DNA of 64,000 bases from DAISKN01 sp964553925 (GCA_964553925.1 CAZKNR010000019.1:1-64000); one strand, 5' to 3'. Shown: positions 47,297-57,240, counted from the stretch's first letter. Translations and numbers: made by a program. The notes: generated by a model not told the origin, from the sequence alone.

Positions 47297-47308
47297 TCCC
47301 CGTGGGTG
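47297..47308. promoter_or_regulatory. Candidate activator-binding motif, copy 2
   Basis: Exact copy of the 12-mer TCCCCGTGGGTG found at 42024-42035, in the control region of the export operon. Confidence 0.35.
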
Positions 47309-47519
47309 GGAAAGACTACGGCGCTCGTGTCGATTGCCAGAAGTCCTTCGAGGATCCAGCGGCGAAGCAGGGTGAAAGAGCCGAAGCCCTTTTTCCATCA
47401 CAAGTTGAGGTCATGCGCCTCCTCGGGGATCGTGCCTATCGGACGGGTGTGGGGAAGTGTCTTGAAGCTGTCGGCGTTTCCCCTCGAAACCGGCAACCCA
47501 TCACAGGGAACCGCTGACG

Positions 47520-48659
47520 ATGGGGACTGCCGCGCTCTACGCTCTCGTGGTGGCCCTGCCCTTCGCAGGGACGACCCTCCTCCTGCCTCTGGTCACGCGG
47601 TTCTGCCGCGCCCGCGGCTGGCTCGACCATCCCGGCGGCCGGAAGCAGCATCAGTCACCGATTCCCCGGCTCGGGGGGATCGCGTTCTTCGTTTCGTTCG
47701 CTTCTACGGTGCTCGTGGGAGTCGCCCTCGCGCCGGCGCTCACCGCAATGCCCCAGGTGCGCGCGCTCGTACCGGAAATCGCGGGGGCTCTCGTCGAGGC
47801 GTACCGGGTGAGGCCGCAACTTCTGGGCCTTCTCGCCGGCGCCCTGGTGATTTTTATCGTGGGCCTCCTCGACGACGTCCTGGGCGAGAAGTTCCCCATC
47901 GGCCTCAAGCTCTTCGGCCAGAGCGCCGCGGCGCTCATCGCCGTCGGCTCCGGAATCCAGGTGGATTTCACCGGTGTCCCGCTCCTCAACGCAGCGGTGA
48001 GCTTCCTCTGGATCCTCGGCATTTCGAACGCGTTCAACCTCCTCGACAACATGGACGGCCTCGCGGTCGGGGTAGCGATAAGCTCCGCTTTCATCTTCTT
48101 CCTCAACGCCCTCGCCCTCGAGGAGATCTTTCTCTGCCTCATCCTCGCCGCTTTCGTGGGGGCTCTCGGCGGCTTCATGCGGCAAAACATCCACCCGGCC
48201 CGGATCTTCATGGGGGACTCGGGCGCTCTCTTCATCGGGTTCATGCTCTCGTCGCTCACGATCCTCGAGCACTATGTGAGCTCCGCCTCGTCGTCGCTCT
48301 TTCCGGTGCTCATGCCGGCTCTGGTCCTCGCGGTGCCCCTGATCGACACCTTCTCGGTGATCGCGATCCGGATATCCGAGGGCCGGCCGATTTATCGCGG
48401 CGACCGCTGCCATCTGTCGCATCGGCTCGTGGCCGCGGGCATTCCCGAGCCCCAGGCGGTGAAGTTCCTCCTTCTTCTCACACTCGCTCTCGGCATGGGC
48501 GCGCTCCAACTCGCGAACGCCTCGGTCGCCAGAAGCCTCTGGACGATCGCCTACACCACCGCTCTCGCTGCGCTCGTCCTTCGTGGAATGGGCGTCCGCG
48601 GTCCCGTCAATCGCGGCCTGCCAAGAACGAAATCCGAAAACCCGGCGGAGGGTATATGA
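47520..48659 (+). CDS. WecA/MraY-type polyprenyl-phosphate sugar-1-phosphate transferase
   Basis: A 379-residue inner-membrane enzyme with about 10-11 helices that starts repeat-unit synthesis by moving HexNAc-1-phosphate onto undecaprenyl phosphate. The motifs VGLLDDVLG, NAFNLLDNMDGLAVG (catalytic Asp), FMGDSGALFIGF and the loop DRCHLSHRLVA (His-rich, UDP-GlcNAc-type) are intact. It is the first gene of the export operon; the stop overlaps the next ATG. Confidence 0.93.
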   Translation: MGTAALYALVVALPFAGTTLLLPLVTRFCRARGWLDHPGGRKQHQSPIPRLGGIAFFVSFASTVLVGVALAPALTAMPQVRALVPEIAGALVEAYRVRPQLLGLLAGALVIFIVGLLDDVLGEKFPIGLKLFGQSAAALIAVGSGIQVDFTGVPLLNAAVSFLWILGISNAFNLLDNMDGLAVGVAISSAFIFFLNALALEEIFLCLILAAFVGALGGFMRQNIHPARIFMGDSGALFIGFMLSSLTILEHYVSSASSSLFPVLMPALVLAVPLIDTFSVIAIRISEGRPIYRGDRCHLSHRLVAAGIPEPQAVKFLLLLTLALGMGALQLANASVARSLWTIAYTTALAALVLRGMGVRGPVNRGLPRTKSENPAEGI

Positions 48660-50449
48660 AGACCGTTACCTCGACTTTCTTCCTTTCGGCGCTCGCGCTC
48701 GCCGCGATCCTGCCGGCGGCGCCCAGGTTGCCGTCGGCTCGTCTGCTCGATATGTACGCCGTGCGCGAGGGCGACCAATACGTGGTGCACGTCGTCGCGA
48801 GCGGAGACATCTCCCAGTTCCTGAGCGATCGGAAATCGGGAGAGGGAAGCTACCACCTGACACTGGACGTCCCCGCCATCTCCCCCTCGGCGGCGAAGTT
48901 CGACGTGGCGACTCCCTTCAGCCGGCGCTTCCAGGTCTGGCCCATGCAGCTGGGCAAGAAGATCTACTCCCGGATCGAGATCGAGCTCGACGTCGAAGCA
49001 AGCTCCGTCGTAGGCCTCGAGAACCCGTCCCATCTGTTCATCCGCATTCACCGGGAACTCCCGCCGGGAATGCAAGTCGCGGATACAAAGCCCGTTCCAG
49101 TCGAAGCCGAGCCCGCGACCTCCGAAGACTCGGCTTCGGCACCGTCCGCCCCTCTGGAGGAAAGCCACGCCGCCCCGAGCGAGCCCAAGGGCCCAGTGGC
49201 TTCGATCGAAGCTCCGGAAGAAGCGGAAGGCAACGACCTGTTCTTCAGCCTGTTCCCCGCCCCGGCACGCAAACAGCAAACGCTCTTCAACGTCGCCGCC
49301 GAGGAGCCGCTCTACTCGGACGAGGCTCCCATCGGAATACGGCTGGGCCGGTTCGCGGTGCAGCCTTCGATCGACGCGAGCTGGATCCGCGGGGACAACA
49401 TCCTTCAGACGAGTGAAGCGCCCTTCGTCGACCACGCCTATATGGTGCGAGGCCGGGTGACGGCGAGTCTTCTCGAAACGGTGCACGACTTGAAGCTCGC
49501 CTACGAGGGGCGCTATCGGGACTTCCAGGACTTCGCTCTCGAGGACAAGCTCACGCACCTGGTGGATTTGCGCTCGGAGCTCGAGCTCACGCCCAACACC
49601 AGGGCCCGGTTGGGAAACCACTTCGTGCACGGAAGCTTCGAGTCCCAGGAGTTCGATCCAGGCGGAGAGGTCGTTGCCTCCACCGATCCTTTCTATCGCA
49701 ACTACACCGATGCCGTTCTGGCGCTCGACTTCTCGGAGAGGTTCGGCGCCGAGATCTCCGCCAACTACAACCTCGTGGAGTTTCCAGACACCTCGACGGA
49801 GTTCTTCGACTACCGCACCCAGGCTTTCGGAGGGACGTTTCTTTACGATCTCTCACCGCTGACGAGCCTCTTGGGAGAGTACATCCATACCGTCACCCCC
49901 GAACCTCTGGAGCGTCCCCAGGCGAGCTCGGTGGGCGACATGTTCCTCGCGGGCCTCCGAGGTGAGATCACGCCCATGCTCCGGGGCCAGATTCGCGCCG
50001 GCTACGCCACCCAGCGCTTCGAGCTCGCAGCCGTTCCCCAGGACTTCAGCGGATTCGTCGCCGACTTGTCCTTGACGCGGGACTTCGGGGAGATGGCCGC
50101 GCTCACCGCCCTCGCGGGACGGAGGACCAGCCCCTCCGCGTTCGGCGAGAACGGGCACTACGTCTCGAACTACGGCCGAGTCCAGTTCATCACTCCTTTC
50201 GCCCGAAACTTCCGGCTGTCTGTCACCGGCGCTCTATTCCTCAACGACTATCCCGTTGCCAACGCCGACGACGTCTTCCGCAGCGACGACATCTTCAGCG
50301 CCGGGGCGGGCCTCGCCTATTTCTTCACGCCGCTCACCTTCGTGAGCATGGATTACCGCCACGATCAAAGAAACTCCAATATCGAGCTCTTCTCTTACCG
50401 GTCGAACGCCATACAGCTGATGCTGGGTTTCGGTTTCCTGAATCGCTGA
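48656..50449 (+). CDS. Outer-membrane beta-barrel protein of the polysaccharide locus
   Basis: A 597-residue protein. The signal peptide (about 1-26) is followed by an AMIN-like beta domain (about 30-140), a Pro/Ala/Glu-rich linker (about 145-215) and a C-terminal barrel of amphipathic strands ending in FGFLNR, i.e. an aromatic-rich end. Proteins of this type accompany wza-wzz genes in many EPS loci and may guide polymer at the outer membrane. The exact family was not recognised. Confidence 0.75.
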   Translation: MKTVTSTFFLSALALAAILPAAPRLPSARLLDMYAVREGDQYVVHVVASGDISQFLSDRKSGEGSYHLTLDVPAISPSAAKFDVATPFSRRFQVWPMQLGKKIYSRIEIELDVEASSVVGLENPSHLFIRIHRELPPGMQVADTKPVPVEAEPATSEDSASAPSAPLEESHAAPSEPKGPVASIEAPEEAEGNDLFFSLFPAPARKQQTLFNVAAEEPLYSDEAPIGIRLGRFAVQPSIDASWIRGDNILQTSEAPFVDHAYMVRGRVTASLLETVHDLKLAYEGRYRDFQDFALEDKLTHLVDLRSELELTPNTRARLGNHFVHGSFESQEFDPGGEVVASTDPFYRNYTDAVLALDFSERFGAEISANYNLVEFPDTSTEFFDYRTQAFGGTFLYDLSPLTSLLGEYIHTVTPEPLERPQASSVGDMFLAGLRGEITPMLRGQIRAGYATQRFELAAVPQDFSGFVADLSLTRDFGEMAALTALAGRRTSPSAFGENGHYVSNYGRVQFITPFARNFRLSVTGALFLNDYPVANADDVFRSDDIFSAGAGLAYFFTPLTFVSMDYRHDQRNSNIELFSYRSNAIQLMLGFGFLNR

Positions 50450-50465
50450 GAGGGGTTAGACGTCC

Positions 50466-51347
50466 ATGAGAATGACCAGACTCGCGCTGGCCGTCGCTTT
50501 GGGGCTCGGACTTTCGGGTCCACCCGGAGTCCAGGCGCAAGAAAACGGCGGCAACGTCTCGGTGGATGCGGACTATCGTGTGGGGCCCGGAGACGTCCTC
50601 GAGGTCGAGGTCTACGACGACCCCGACCTGTCCGGGCTCGTGACCGTCCAGCACGGGGGCGAGATCTCGTTTCCGCTGCTGGGCGACCTCGGGGTAAACG
50701 GACTCACGGTGAGAGAGGTGCGAGAGACGCTGACCCGCCTCCTCGCGAAGGACTACCTTGTCGATCCTCAGGTTACGGTGAGGGTCAAGGAGCACCGTTC
50801 CCAGTGGATCACCCTCGTGGGCGAGATCGTGCGCCCCGGAAAGTACTATCTACAGGGGTCGAAGACCCTCCTCGAGCTTCTGACCGAGGCGGGCGGCTTC
50901 ACCGGCCAGGCCAGCGGCGTGGTCGTCATCACCCGGCTGGACGGGTCCGAGATTCCGGCCGGAGGCGACAACGGCGGAAACGAGCCCGTGCGGATCTCCG
51001 TCTCTCCCGATCAGCCGCCCGCCCAGCAGAAAGCGGCGCTGTCGCTTCAGCTGGGAAACGGCGACATCGTCACCGCCACTTCGACGCAGTTCTTCTACGT
51101 TTCCGGGGAAGTGAAGAACCCCGGGTCCTATCCGATCACCCCCGGCCTGACCGTTCTCAAGGCGGTGTCCGTCGCCGGCGGGCTCACGAAGTTCGGGAGC
51201 AAAGGCAAGGTCGAGATCCTCCGCAAGGGGAGCCAGAGCGACACCGAGCGCATCAAGGTGGATCTGGGCGACATCGAAGGCGGCAAAAAACCCGACGTGC
51301 CGCTCGAGGCCGAGGACATGATCAAAGTCGGAAAAAGGGTTTTCTAG
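50466..51347 (+). CDS. Wza-type polysaccharide export protein (SLBB)
   Basis: A 293-residue periplasmic/outer-membrane exporter. A signal peptide ends at VQAQE. The Poly_export domain DYRVGPGDVLEVEVYDDPDL (about 35-110) and two SLBB domains follow (about 115-175 and 195-280), the second with FYVSGEVKNPGSYPI. No lipobox Cys is evident, unlike E. coli Wza. It forms the channel for the polymer with the co-encoded Wzz/BY-kinase 5 bp downstream. Confidence 0.92.
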   Translation: MRMTRLALAVALGLGLSGPPGVQAQENGGNVSVDADYRVGPGDVLEVEVYDDPDLSGLVTVQHGGEISFPLLGDLGVNGLTVREVRETLTRLLAKDYLVDPQVTVRVKEHRSQWITLVGEIVRPGKYYLQGSKTLLELLTEAGGFTGQASGVVVITRLDGSEIPAGGDNGGNEPVRISVSPDQPPAQQKAALSLQLGNGDIVTATSTQFFYVSGEVKNPGSYPITPGLTVLKAVSVAGGLTKFGSKGKVEILRKGSQSDTERIKVDLGDIEGGKKPDVPLEAEDMIKVGKRVF

Positions 51348-51352
51348 GGCAC

Positions 51353-53485
51353 ATGAACGCGGCCCCCCCGGCTCAAGACCGCCACGAGCTCATATCCGGA
51401 ATCTCGGGAGACTTCGACCTCAAGTACGGCCTCAAGCTCCTGTGGGGAGGCAAGGGCTGGATCGTCGTCCTGGCACTTCTCGGCGTCGGGCTCGGCTTTC
51501 TCGCGACCTACCTCCAGACGCCCATTTATCGGGCGCAGGCTCTGGTGCAGATCGATCCTCCGGGCCAGAACATCTCGGCCCTGTCCAATCCTTATCCCGC
51601 GACCGCGTTCAATTGGTTCGACTATCAGAACTACTACAATACGCAATACCGGATCATCACCAGCAAGGCTCTCGCCAAGAAGTCGATCGAAAAGCTCGGG
51701 CTCCTGGAGGCGTCGCCGTTCAAGGGGTCTAGCGAGCCGGCGCTCCTCTTCGTCGCCCGGGTCGAAGTCGTGCCGGTGCCCGACACGCGGCTCGCCTCCG
51801 TCGCGGTGAACCACGAGGACCCCCAGGAAGCGGCCCGCTGGGCAAATACCCTTGCCGAGGCCTATCTGGAGCAGAATATCGAGTCGAAGATCGAGACCAC
51901 GCGCAACGTCTACTCCTGGCTCCAGGAGAGGCTCACCGCCGCCGAAGGCGACGTGGAGAGCTCGGAGCAAGTTCTCTACGAGTACACCAAGGAGCAGGGG
52001 CTGTTCGTTCCCAAGGAAGGCGCGAGCATCGGCGCCGAGACTCTGGGGAAGCTGAACGACGAAGCGACCGGCGCCAAGACGAAGCGGATCGAGCTCGAGA
52101 GCACTCTCGTCCAGGTGGAAAAGGTGCGAAAGGCGGGCGACTCTCTCGATTCACTCCCTCAAATCGCCTCGGATCCTCTCGTGCAGCGTCTAAATATGAG
52201 CAAGGCGGACCTGGACGTGGAGCTCGTCCAGCTCAAGAACCGCTACAAGGAAGGCCACCCCAAGGTAAGGCAGGTCTTGACCCAGATCGAGCAGATCCAG
52301 GATGCGATCGACGCCCAGTCGGAGAAGATCGTCGACGGCATGCTCGCCGACTACCAGCAGCTCCGGCGGCGGGAGCGGGAGCTCCTGGCCACGATCGACA
52401 CCGAGCGCCAAGAGACGGTCGAGGAGAGCCGAAAGACGGTCCAGCTCGAGATGCTGCAACGCGACGCGGTCTCCGACAAGAGTCTCTACGAAGCGATCCT
52501 CCAGAAGATAAAAGAGACGGACGTCGCCTCGAGCCTTCGGGAGAACAACGTCTCCATCGTCGAGAGGGCGAGCGTTCCCGTAACACCGGTGAAGCCGCAG
52601 CCGGTGAAGAACCTCGTCGTAGCCCTGGTTCTTGGCCTCGTCGGCGGTTGCGCCTTCGTGCTCCTCCGCGACTACCTCGACAATACCCTCAAGGAGCAGG
52701 AGGACATCGAGAAATACCTCAAGGCGGACTGCCTCGCCATCATTCCCAAGCACGACGCCGCCGGCGATGGGGTGGTCACCGAGGCCTATCGCACCCTACG
52801 GGCCAGCCTCCACTTCAACCGCGAGCGGGACCACGGCAACGTCATCCTCCTCACGAGCTCGATTCCCCAGGAAGGCAAGTCCACGACCGCGATCAATCTG
52901 GCGAAAGCGCTGGCGGAGTCCGGCGAGCCCACTCTGGTGGTGGATTTCGATCTGCGCCGCTCGAGCGTCCACAACCACCTGCGGCTCTATCGCGAGCCGG
53001 GCCTCTCAGACTACTGCTCGAAAGAGATGAAGCTCGACCTGGTCATGCAGTCGACCAAAGAGCCGAATCTGTCGGCGGTCACCTCGGGAAAGCTTCCCCC
53101 GAACCCGCCCGCGCTCATTGGAAGCACCTCGGTCAAAAGGTTCCTGGACGAATGCCGCGAGCGGTTCACCTGGATCATTCTCGACGCCCCCCCGATCGTC
53201 TCCGTCACCGACCCGCTGCTCCTGGCGAAGCTCGCGGACATGGTCCTCATGGTGGTGAGGTACAACCAGGTGGATCGGAAGCTCGCCCGCCGATCGATCA
53301 CAGCACTCCGAAGGACCGACGCGCGGGTCGTGGGAGTGGTGCTCAACGGGATCGACCCCAAGTCGGATTCCTATCACTACTACTACAGCTACTATCAGGA
53401 CCGCCGCGAGCCCGAGGGAAAGGTCACCCGGATGCGGCGTCCGTCTGCATCACCGTCCTCACAGCGAGGCACTGGAACCGGGTAA
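51353..53485 (+). CDS. Wzz chain-length regulator fused to BY-kinase
   Basis: About 710 residues. A Wzz domain with TM1 (about 36-56), a long periplasmic coiled coil (about 180-400) and TM2 (about 423-443) is fused to a cytoplasmic tyrosine kinase: Walker A SSIPQEGKSTTAINLA near 505, Walker A' VVDFDLRR and Walker B IILDAPP. A Tyr-rich autophosphorylation tail (YHYYYSYY) is near 670. It controls polymer length and couples synthesis to export through the Wza-type protein upstream. It ends the export operon. Confidence 0.95.
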   Translation: MNAAPPAQDRHELISGISGDFDLKYGLKLLWGGKGWIVVLALLGVGLGFLATYLQTPIYRAQALVQIDPPGQNISALSNPYPATAFNWFDYQNYYNTQYRIITSKALAKKSIEKLGLLEASPFKGSSEPALLFVARVEVVPVPDTRLASVAVNHEDPQEAARWANTLAEAYLEQNIESKIETTRNVYSWLQERLTAAEGDVESSEQVLYEYTKEQGLFVPKEGASIGAETLGKLNDEATGAKTKRIELESTLVQVEKVRKAGDSLDSLPQIASDPLVQRLNMSKADLDVELVQLKNRYKEGHPKVRQVLTQIEQIQDAIDAQSEKIVDGMLADYQQLRRRERELLATIDTERQETVEESRKTVQLEMLQRDAVSDKSLYEAILQKIKETDVASSLRENNVSIVERASVPVTPVKPQPVKNLVVALVLGLVGGCAFVLLRDYLDNTLKEQEDIEKYLKADCLAIIPKHDAAGDGVVTEAYRTLRASLHFNRERDHGNVILLTSSIPQEGKSTTAINLAKALAESGEPTLVVDFDLRRSSVHNHLRLYREPGLSDYCSKEMKLDLVMQSTKEPNLSAVTSGKLPPNPPALIGSTSVKRFLDECRERFTWIILDAPPIVSVTDPLLLAKLADMVLMVVRYNQVDRKLARRSITALRRTDARVVGVVLNGIDPKSDSYHYYYSYYQDRREPEGKVTRMRRPSASPSSQRGTGTG

Positions 53486-53520
53486 TCCAAGTTCCTCCAA
53501 TTCTCCTTACACTCCCCGAT

Positions 53521-54495
53521 TTACGGATCTTCCTCTTCTGCATCTTCGTCGGCCTGCTCACGGAGGTAACGTGCTCCCTCCAGAAACTCGGACGTCGTCT
53601 CCGGCAGGATCAGCGAGGACCCGAGCGCTTTGATCGGCACCCTCACCGGGAGCTCGGCGGCGAGATCCTCGGGCCCGGTGTAGCTCAGAAGGCTCGCGAG
53701 ACCGAGGAGCAGCGACGTCCCACCGAGCGCCCAGACCCGCCGGTGTTTCCGGGTCGACGCGGGAATCACCGCCAGGTGGGCCGAGAAGAGAAAATACGTC
53801 GTTGCGGCGCCGCCGATGAAACCTACCGCCGAGCCGAGACGCCCCGACGAGAAAATGAACTCCGCGTATTCCGAGAGGGACTCGGCGAAAACGTAGGCGA
53901 CGGCGGCGAGACAGGCGCAGGAGAGGTGTCTCAGGTAGTCGAACCGGTGAGTCAGCAAGCGATTGGCGAACGCCCAGATCCCCGACCAGAGCCCGAGGGC
54001 GCCGAACCCGAGGACCGCGGGGCTCGCGATGGGCATGAAGCCGGTGTCGTAGTACGCGGCGAGGTACTCGTCGAGGGCGAAGACCGCAAGGCTCGCGGCC
54101 ACGATCGCGAGGGCGAGGCGGAAGTCGCGGAGGCCATGGAGGATGCCTCCCTCGTCCGCCGGAAGCGGCTCGGCGGGGGCGACGGGGTGCGCGCCGTCCA
54201 CGAGCCGGAGAATCGTCTCGCCGACGCGAAATCGATCCCCGGACCGAACGGTGAGAGAGCCGGACGGGGGAAGAGTGAGGACCTTCACACCATTGAGACT
54301 ACCGAGATCCTCGACCACCATCTCGCCCGACTCCGTCTCCCGGATGGCGCAGTGCTGCGGTGAGACGAAGCGATCTTCGAGGACCACGTCGTTGGTGTAG
54401 GCCCTTCCTACGAACGCCGGCAGCCGCGAGAGGCGCACCCGGTCCCGTACCCGGCCGCGCCGGTCGAGGACCTCGACCACGATCAATCGCTCCAC
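53521..54495 (-). CDS. FHA-domain membrane protein
   Basis: A 324-residue protein. The N-terminal FHA domain (about 5-98) has FVGRAYTNDVVL, SPQHCAIR and LGSLNGVKV, the Gly-Arg, Ser-His and Asn residues that bind phosphothreonine. It is followed by about six transmembrane helices and a short acidic tail (DEDAEEEDP). The 5' end overlaps the stop of the upstream trypsin-like protease gene by 13 bp. It may read a phospho-Thr signal at the membrane; no Ser/Thr kinase is encoded nearby. Confidence 0.85.
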   Translation of the reverse strand: MERLIVVEVLDRRGRVRDRVRLSRLPAFVGRAYTNDVVLEDRFVSPQHCAIRETESGEMVVEDLGSLNGVKVLTLPPSGSLTVRSGDRFRVGETILRLVDGAHPVAPAEPLPADEGGILHGLRDFRLALAIVAASLAVFALDEYLAAYYDTGFMPIASPAVLGFGALGLWSGIWAFANRLLTHRFDYLRHLSCACLAAVAYVFAESLSEYAEFIFSSGRLGSAVGFIGGAATTYFLFSAHLAVIPASTRKHRRVWALGGTSLLLGLASLLSYTGPEDLAAELPVRVPIKALGSSLILPETTSEFLEGARYLREQADEDAEEEDP

Positions 54496-55784
54496 GAGAA
54501 CCCTTTCATGTACCAGCGGACCAGGGCTTCCGCGTTCTCGAAGCTCACGCCGGACGCGAGGAGCGCGGTCTCGAGTCCGGCGTGCGGACTTCCTACGACC
54601 GCGCCCTTGAAGACCATGTCGTAGAGCCCTTCGAGACGGCGATAGCGTCTCAAGCAGAAGACGGTCTTGAACGTGATGCCTTGCTCCCGCACCGCCCCGG
54701 TGTGGCAGCGAAACGGGGTGACCTCGCTCTCGCTCCCTCCCATGCCGTGGTAAGTCGTCTGGAAGTCGTTGCTGTAGAGCTCGGCGAACTGGAAACGGTT
54801 CAGATCCTCGGTCTCGAGGAGGCGGTGGTAGAACCAGAGCTGACCGGAGACGAGCTCGTCGGAGACGAAGATATAGTCATCGGTCGCGCACTGATGGTCC
54901 ACGGTTTCGTAACCGAGGCCCTCCTCGCGATTGGCGTCGGCCCAGCAGTTGAAGTACGGGCCAGGCCGGGTGGGAAGATCGAAGCCGCCCAGTTTCACCC
55001 GCGAGGGAGAGACCGCGAGAAGCTCGGAGACGAAACGCTGCTGGTAGTCGAGAATCTGGCGGCGCACCAACTCGGCCAGCGGGGGCGGCTGAAAACCCGG
55101 CGAGAGAGTCTCCTGAAGGAGCAGCGCCGCCCACTTCACCGGGACGAGAAAGCTGACTTGCTCGCCCGCGGTGGCCACGTTGATGCCCATGACCCGTCCC
55201 TCGGGTGTGATCGAGGGTCCTCCGCTCATCCCCGGGTTCAGCGAGCCGGTGAAGTGAATGCGCTGGTCGAGCGCGTGCTTCAGGAAGCCGTTGTACGTGC
55301 CTTCGACGATGTTCAGGCCCAGATCGAGGGGGTGGCCAAGAGAATAGAGACGGACTCCCTGCGGCGCCTCGAACTCCTGCAAAGAAAAGTAGCGCTCGGG
55401 CGACATCTCGGATTTCACGATCGCGAGATCGTGCGCGACGTCGACGTTCAAGATCTCGACGGGGTTCGTATCCTCCTCATCCCCGATGGAAAGGCCCGCA
55501 CGGTATCGGTCGGGATGCTGGACCACCTCGGCGACGACGTGGTAGTTGGTGACGAGATGTCCGGCAGGGCTCACGAAGAAACCGGAGCCGATGGAAGCCT
55601 TCGCCGCCGAGCCCGTTTCCTGGACCTCGATTTTGACGACGCGATCCGAGAAGCTCCGAAAGACCTCTTCGGTCGGCGGGACCTGGAGCGGCACGACCGC
55701 CCGCGCCGGGAGAACCGAGAAGCCGAGAAACGAAATGAGGGCGAGCGAAGGAAGGCGTAGTCTCGACGGGAAAACTGACGTCAC
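54483..55784 (-). CDS. Secreted trypsin-like serine protease (S1C-like)
   Basis: About 433 residues from a GTG at 55784. A signal peptide (to PARAVV) is followed by an intact triad: His82 (TNYHVVAE), Asp119 (VAHDLAIV) and Ser187 (NPGMSGGPS). No PDZ domain follows. Instead there is a ~190-residue C-terminal region of unknown fold with several Cys (NCWAD, HQCATDD, FRCHTG). It is probably periplasmic. It lies between the FHA protein and an unknown secreted protein, all downstream of one sigma-54 element. The start codon has a poor ribosome-binding site and remains uncertain. Confidence 0.82.
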   Translation of the reverse strand: MTSVFPSRLRLPSLALISFLGFSVLPARAVVPLQVPPTEEVFRSFSDRVVKIEVQETGSAAKASIGSGFFVSPAGHLVTNYHVVAEVVQHPDRYRAGLSIGDEEDTNPVEILNVDVAHDLAIVKSEMSPERYFSLQEFEAPQGVRLYSLGHPLDLGLNIVEGTYNGFLKHALDQRIHFTGSLNPGMSGGPSITPEGRVMGINVATAGEQVSFLVPVKWAALLLQETLSPGFQPPPLAELVRRQILDYQQRFVSELLAVSPSRVKLGGFDLPTRPGPYFNCWADANREEGLGYETVDHQCATDDYIFVSDELVSGQLWFYHRLLETEDLNRFQFAELYSNDFQTTYHGMGGSESEVTPFRCHTGAVREQGITFKTVFCLRRYRRLEGLYDMVFKGAVVGSPHAGLETALLASGVSFENAEALVRWYMKGFSWSD

Positions 55785-55825
55785 TCCGACCCAAGATATC
55801 AGAAGTTCGGAGCGGGTCCTCGACT

Positions 55826-57190
55826 TTACTGCGGCTGTACGGGGCTCGCGACCACGGGCGGTTTTCCGTCCGTCGGAGGAAAGACGGGGTCGTTGAAGCT
55901 CACCTGCGAGGTTCCGACCTCGGCGCCGGGTGCGTTTCCGAGACCCGAGGGGTCGGGGGCTGAGGAAGCTTGAATCGATCGGGCGGTGGCCATCGCCTCC
56001 AAGGCGACGAGAGAGTCGTCGCAGCGGAGCGCTGCGAGCTTCAGGAACCGATCGCGAAGCCGGCGAGCCGCCGACAGAGCGTCCCGTCTGAGAACGTTCT
56101 TCTTCGCCTCGCTCATCTTGAAGCCCTCGTCCTCGACGACGCCGATGTAGGCTTCGCTCGATCCGTCGCGACGCTGCACTTCGATCCGATCCAGCTTGGA
56201 GCCCGGGCCGAGCGTCACCTCTATCTCGTGCTCGCCCGGCTTGAGCTCGAGCGCGAGACTTCGCCTGCGGCCGGCCTGCGCGGGAGTGACCGGGCAGGTG
56301 ATGACCCTGAGGCAGCTGTCCATGTTCCAACGGACGGGGCGCTCGCTGAGATAGCGGGTTTCGATGGAGTAGACTCCGGCCTCCGGGACGTGGAAACGAG
56401 CGACGGCGGTGACGATCGCTCCGCCGGTCGAGAGCCAGAAGGGCTCGTTCTCGAAGGTCTCCGTCACCTCTTCTTCATAGGGGAACGTGAGCGTGCGGAC
56501 GAAATCCTCGCCGCGCACGGTGATGGGGTCTCCGATCTCGGGAAGGTTCTGCTCGAGGTCGAGAGCCTTCGCGAGAGTCACCGCCATTTCCTCGAATCGC
56601 AGGGGCTCGAGAGGCTGCCAGCCTTTCGCGGGCTCGACGGGGAGCATGCATGGAGGGGTCACTCCAATCGCGTCGGCGCGAGTTCCCTGGGGCAGCATGA
56701 GATTCAGCCTATGGCTTCCCGGGCTCAATCGGACTCGATTCAGGTCCACCCAGCGCGAATCGGATCCGGGCTGATAGAGCTCGTACGTCTGATCGGCGAC
56801 CTTGAGGAGAGCTCCTCCACCCGCGAGCTTCACCCGAAACCCGTAGTCGCCCGCCCTGAGCATGGCGACTTCGTACAAGGCTTCCGCGGGGCTCTTGAGG
56901 TTCGATTGAACGGACCCGTCGCCGGAGGGGCTCGCCGTCGAGCCTTCGAGCATTTGCGCCGCCTGGAACTCTACGCTCTTCGTCCACTCCAGACGCGCGA
57001 GGTAGTGGTTGCTCTTCGCGTTCGGCGGCAGGTTCCAGTCCAGACCCAGACCCTGCGCGAGATAGACCGCCCATTCGGCCTGGGTCACCACCGTGTTCTG
57101 CGCGATGCCGAACCCGAGGGCGACCCCGAGAACCGAGAGAGAAAACACGACGACCCCGACAAACCGCATCCGCCTCGACAGCCTTTTCAT
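55826..57190 (-). CDS. Large secreted/anchored protein, unknown function
   Basis: About 454 residues starting MKRLSRRMRFVG, with one N-terminal hydrophobic helix (about 10-30: signal or anchor). The rest is mainly beta, with two halves that look like carbohydrate-binding-type jelly rolls (AGDYGFRVKLAGGGALLKVA and FHVPEAGVYSIETRYL are both 'ornament' strands). A helical Arg/Ala-rich part and a Pro-rich tail follow. I do not recognise the family. It is the first gene behind a perfect sigma-54 element. Confidence 0.7.
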   Translation of the reverse strand: MKRLSRRMRFVGVVVFSLSVLGVALGFGIAQNTVVTQAEWAVYLAQGLGLDWNLPPNAKSNHYLARLEWTKSVEFQAAQMLEGSTASPSGDGSVQSNLKSPAEALYEVAMLRAGDYGFRVKLAGGGALLKVADQTYELYQPGSDSRWVDLNRVRLSPGSHRLNLMLPQGTRADAIGVTPPCMLPVEPAKGWQPLEPLRFEEMAVTLAKALDLEQNLPEIGDPITVRGEDFVRTLTFPYEEEVTETFENEPFWLSTGGAIVTAVARFHVPEAGVYSIETRYLSERPVRWNMDSCLRVITCPVTPAQAGRRRSLALELKPGEHEIEVTLGPGSKLDRIEVQRRDGSSEAYIGVVEDEGFKMSEAKKNVLRRDALSAARRLRDRFLKLAALRCDDSLVALEAMATARSIQASSAPDPSGLGNAPGAEVGTSQVSFNDPVFPPTDGKPPVVASPVQPQ

Positions 57191-57224
57191 TGAAGAAACC
57201 CCTTCCCCTGATTGTTCTTGTCGC

Positions 57225-57240
57225 TGCAACGCGCGTGCCA
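57225..57240 (-). promoter_or_regulatory. Sigma-54 promoter for the 57190-53521 operon
   Basis: Minus strand TGGCACGCGCGTTGCA matches the -24/-12 consensus with correct spacing and would start transcription about 24 nt before the ATG at 57190. Confidence 0.8.

Larger units (their letters stand above)
47069..47519. other. Regulatory intergenic region before the export operon
   Basis: No coding frame is supported in these ~450 bp. It contains a weak sigma-54-like element (47084-47099), a 19-bp palindrome (47174-47192) and a second copy of the TCCCCGTGGGTG motif (47297-47308). Its length and content suggest that the wecA-wza-wzz operon has its own control. Confidence 0.5.
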
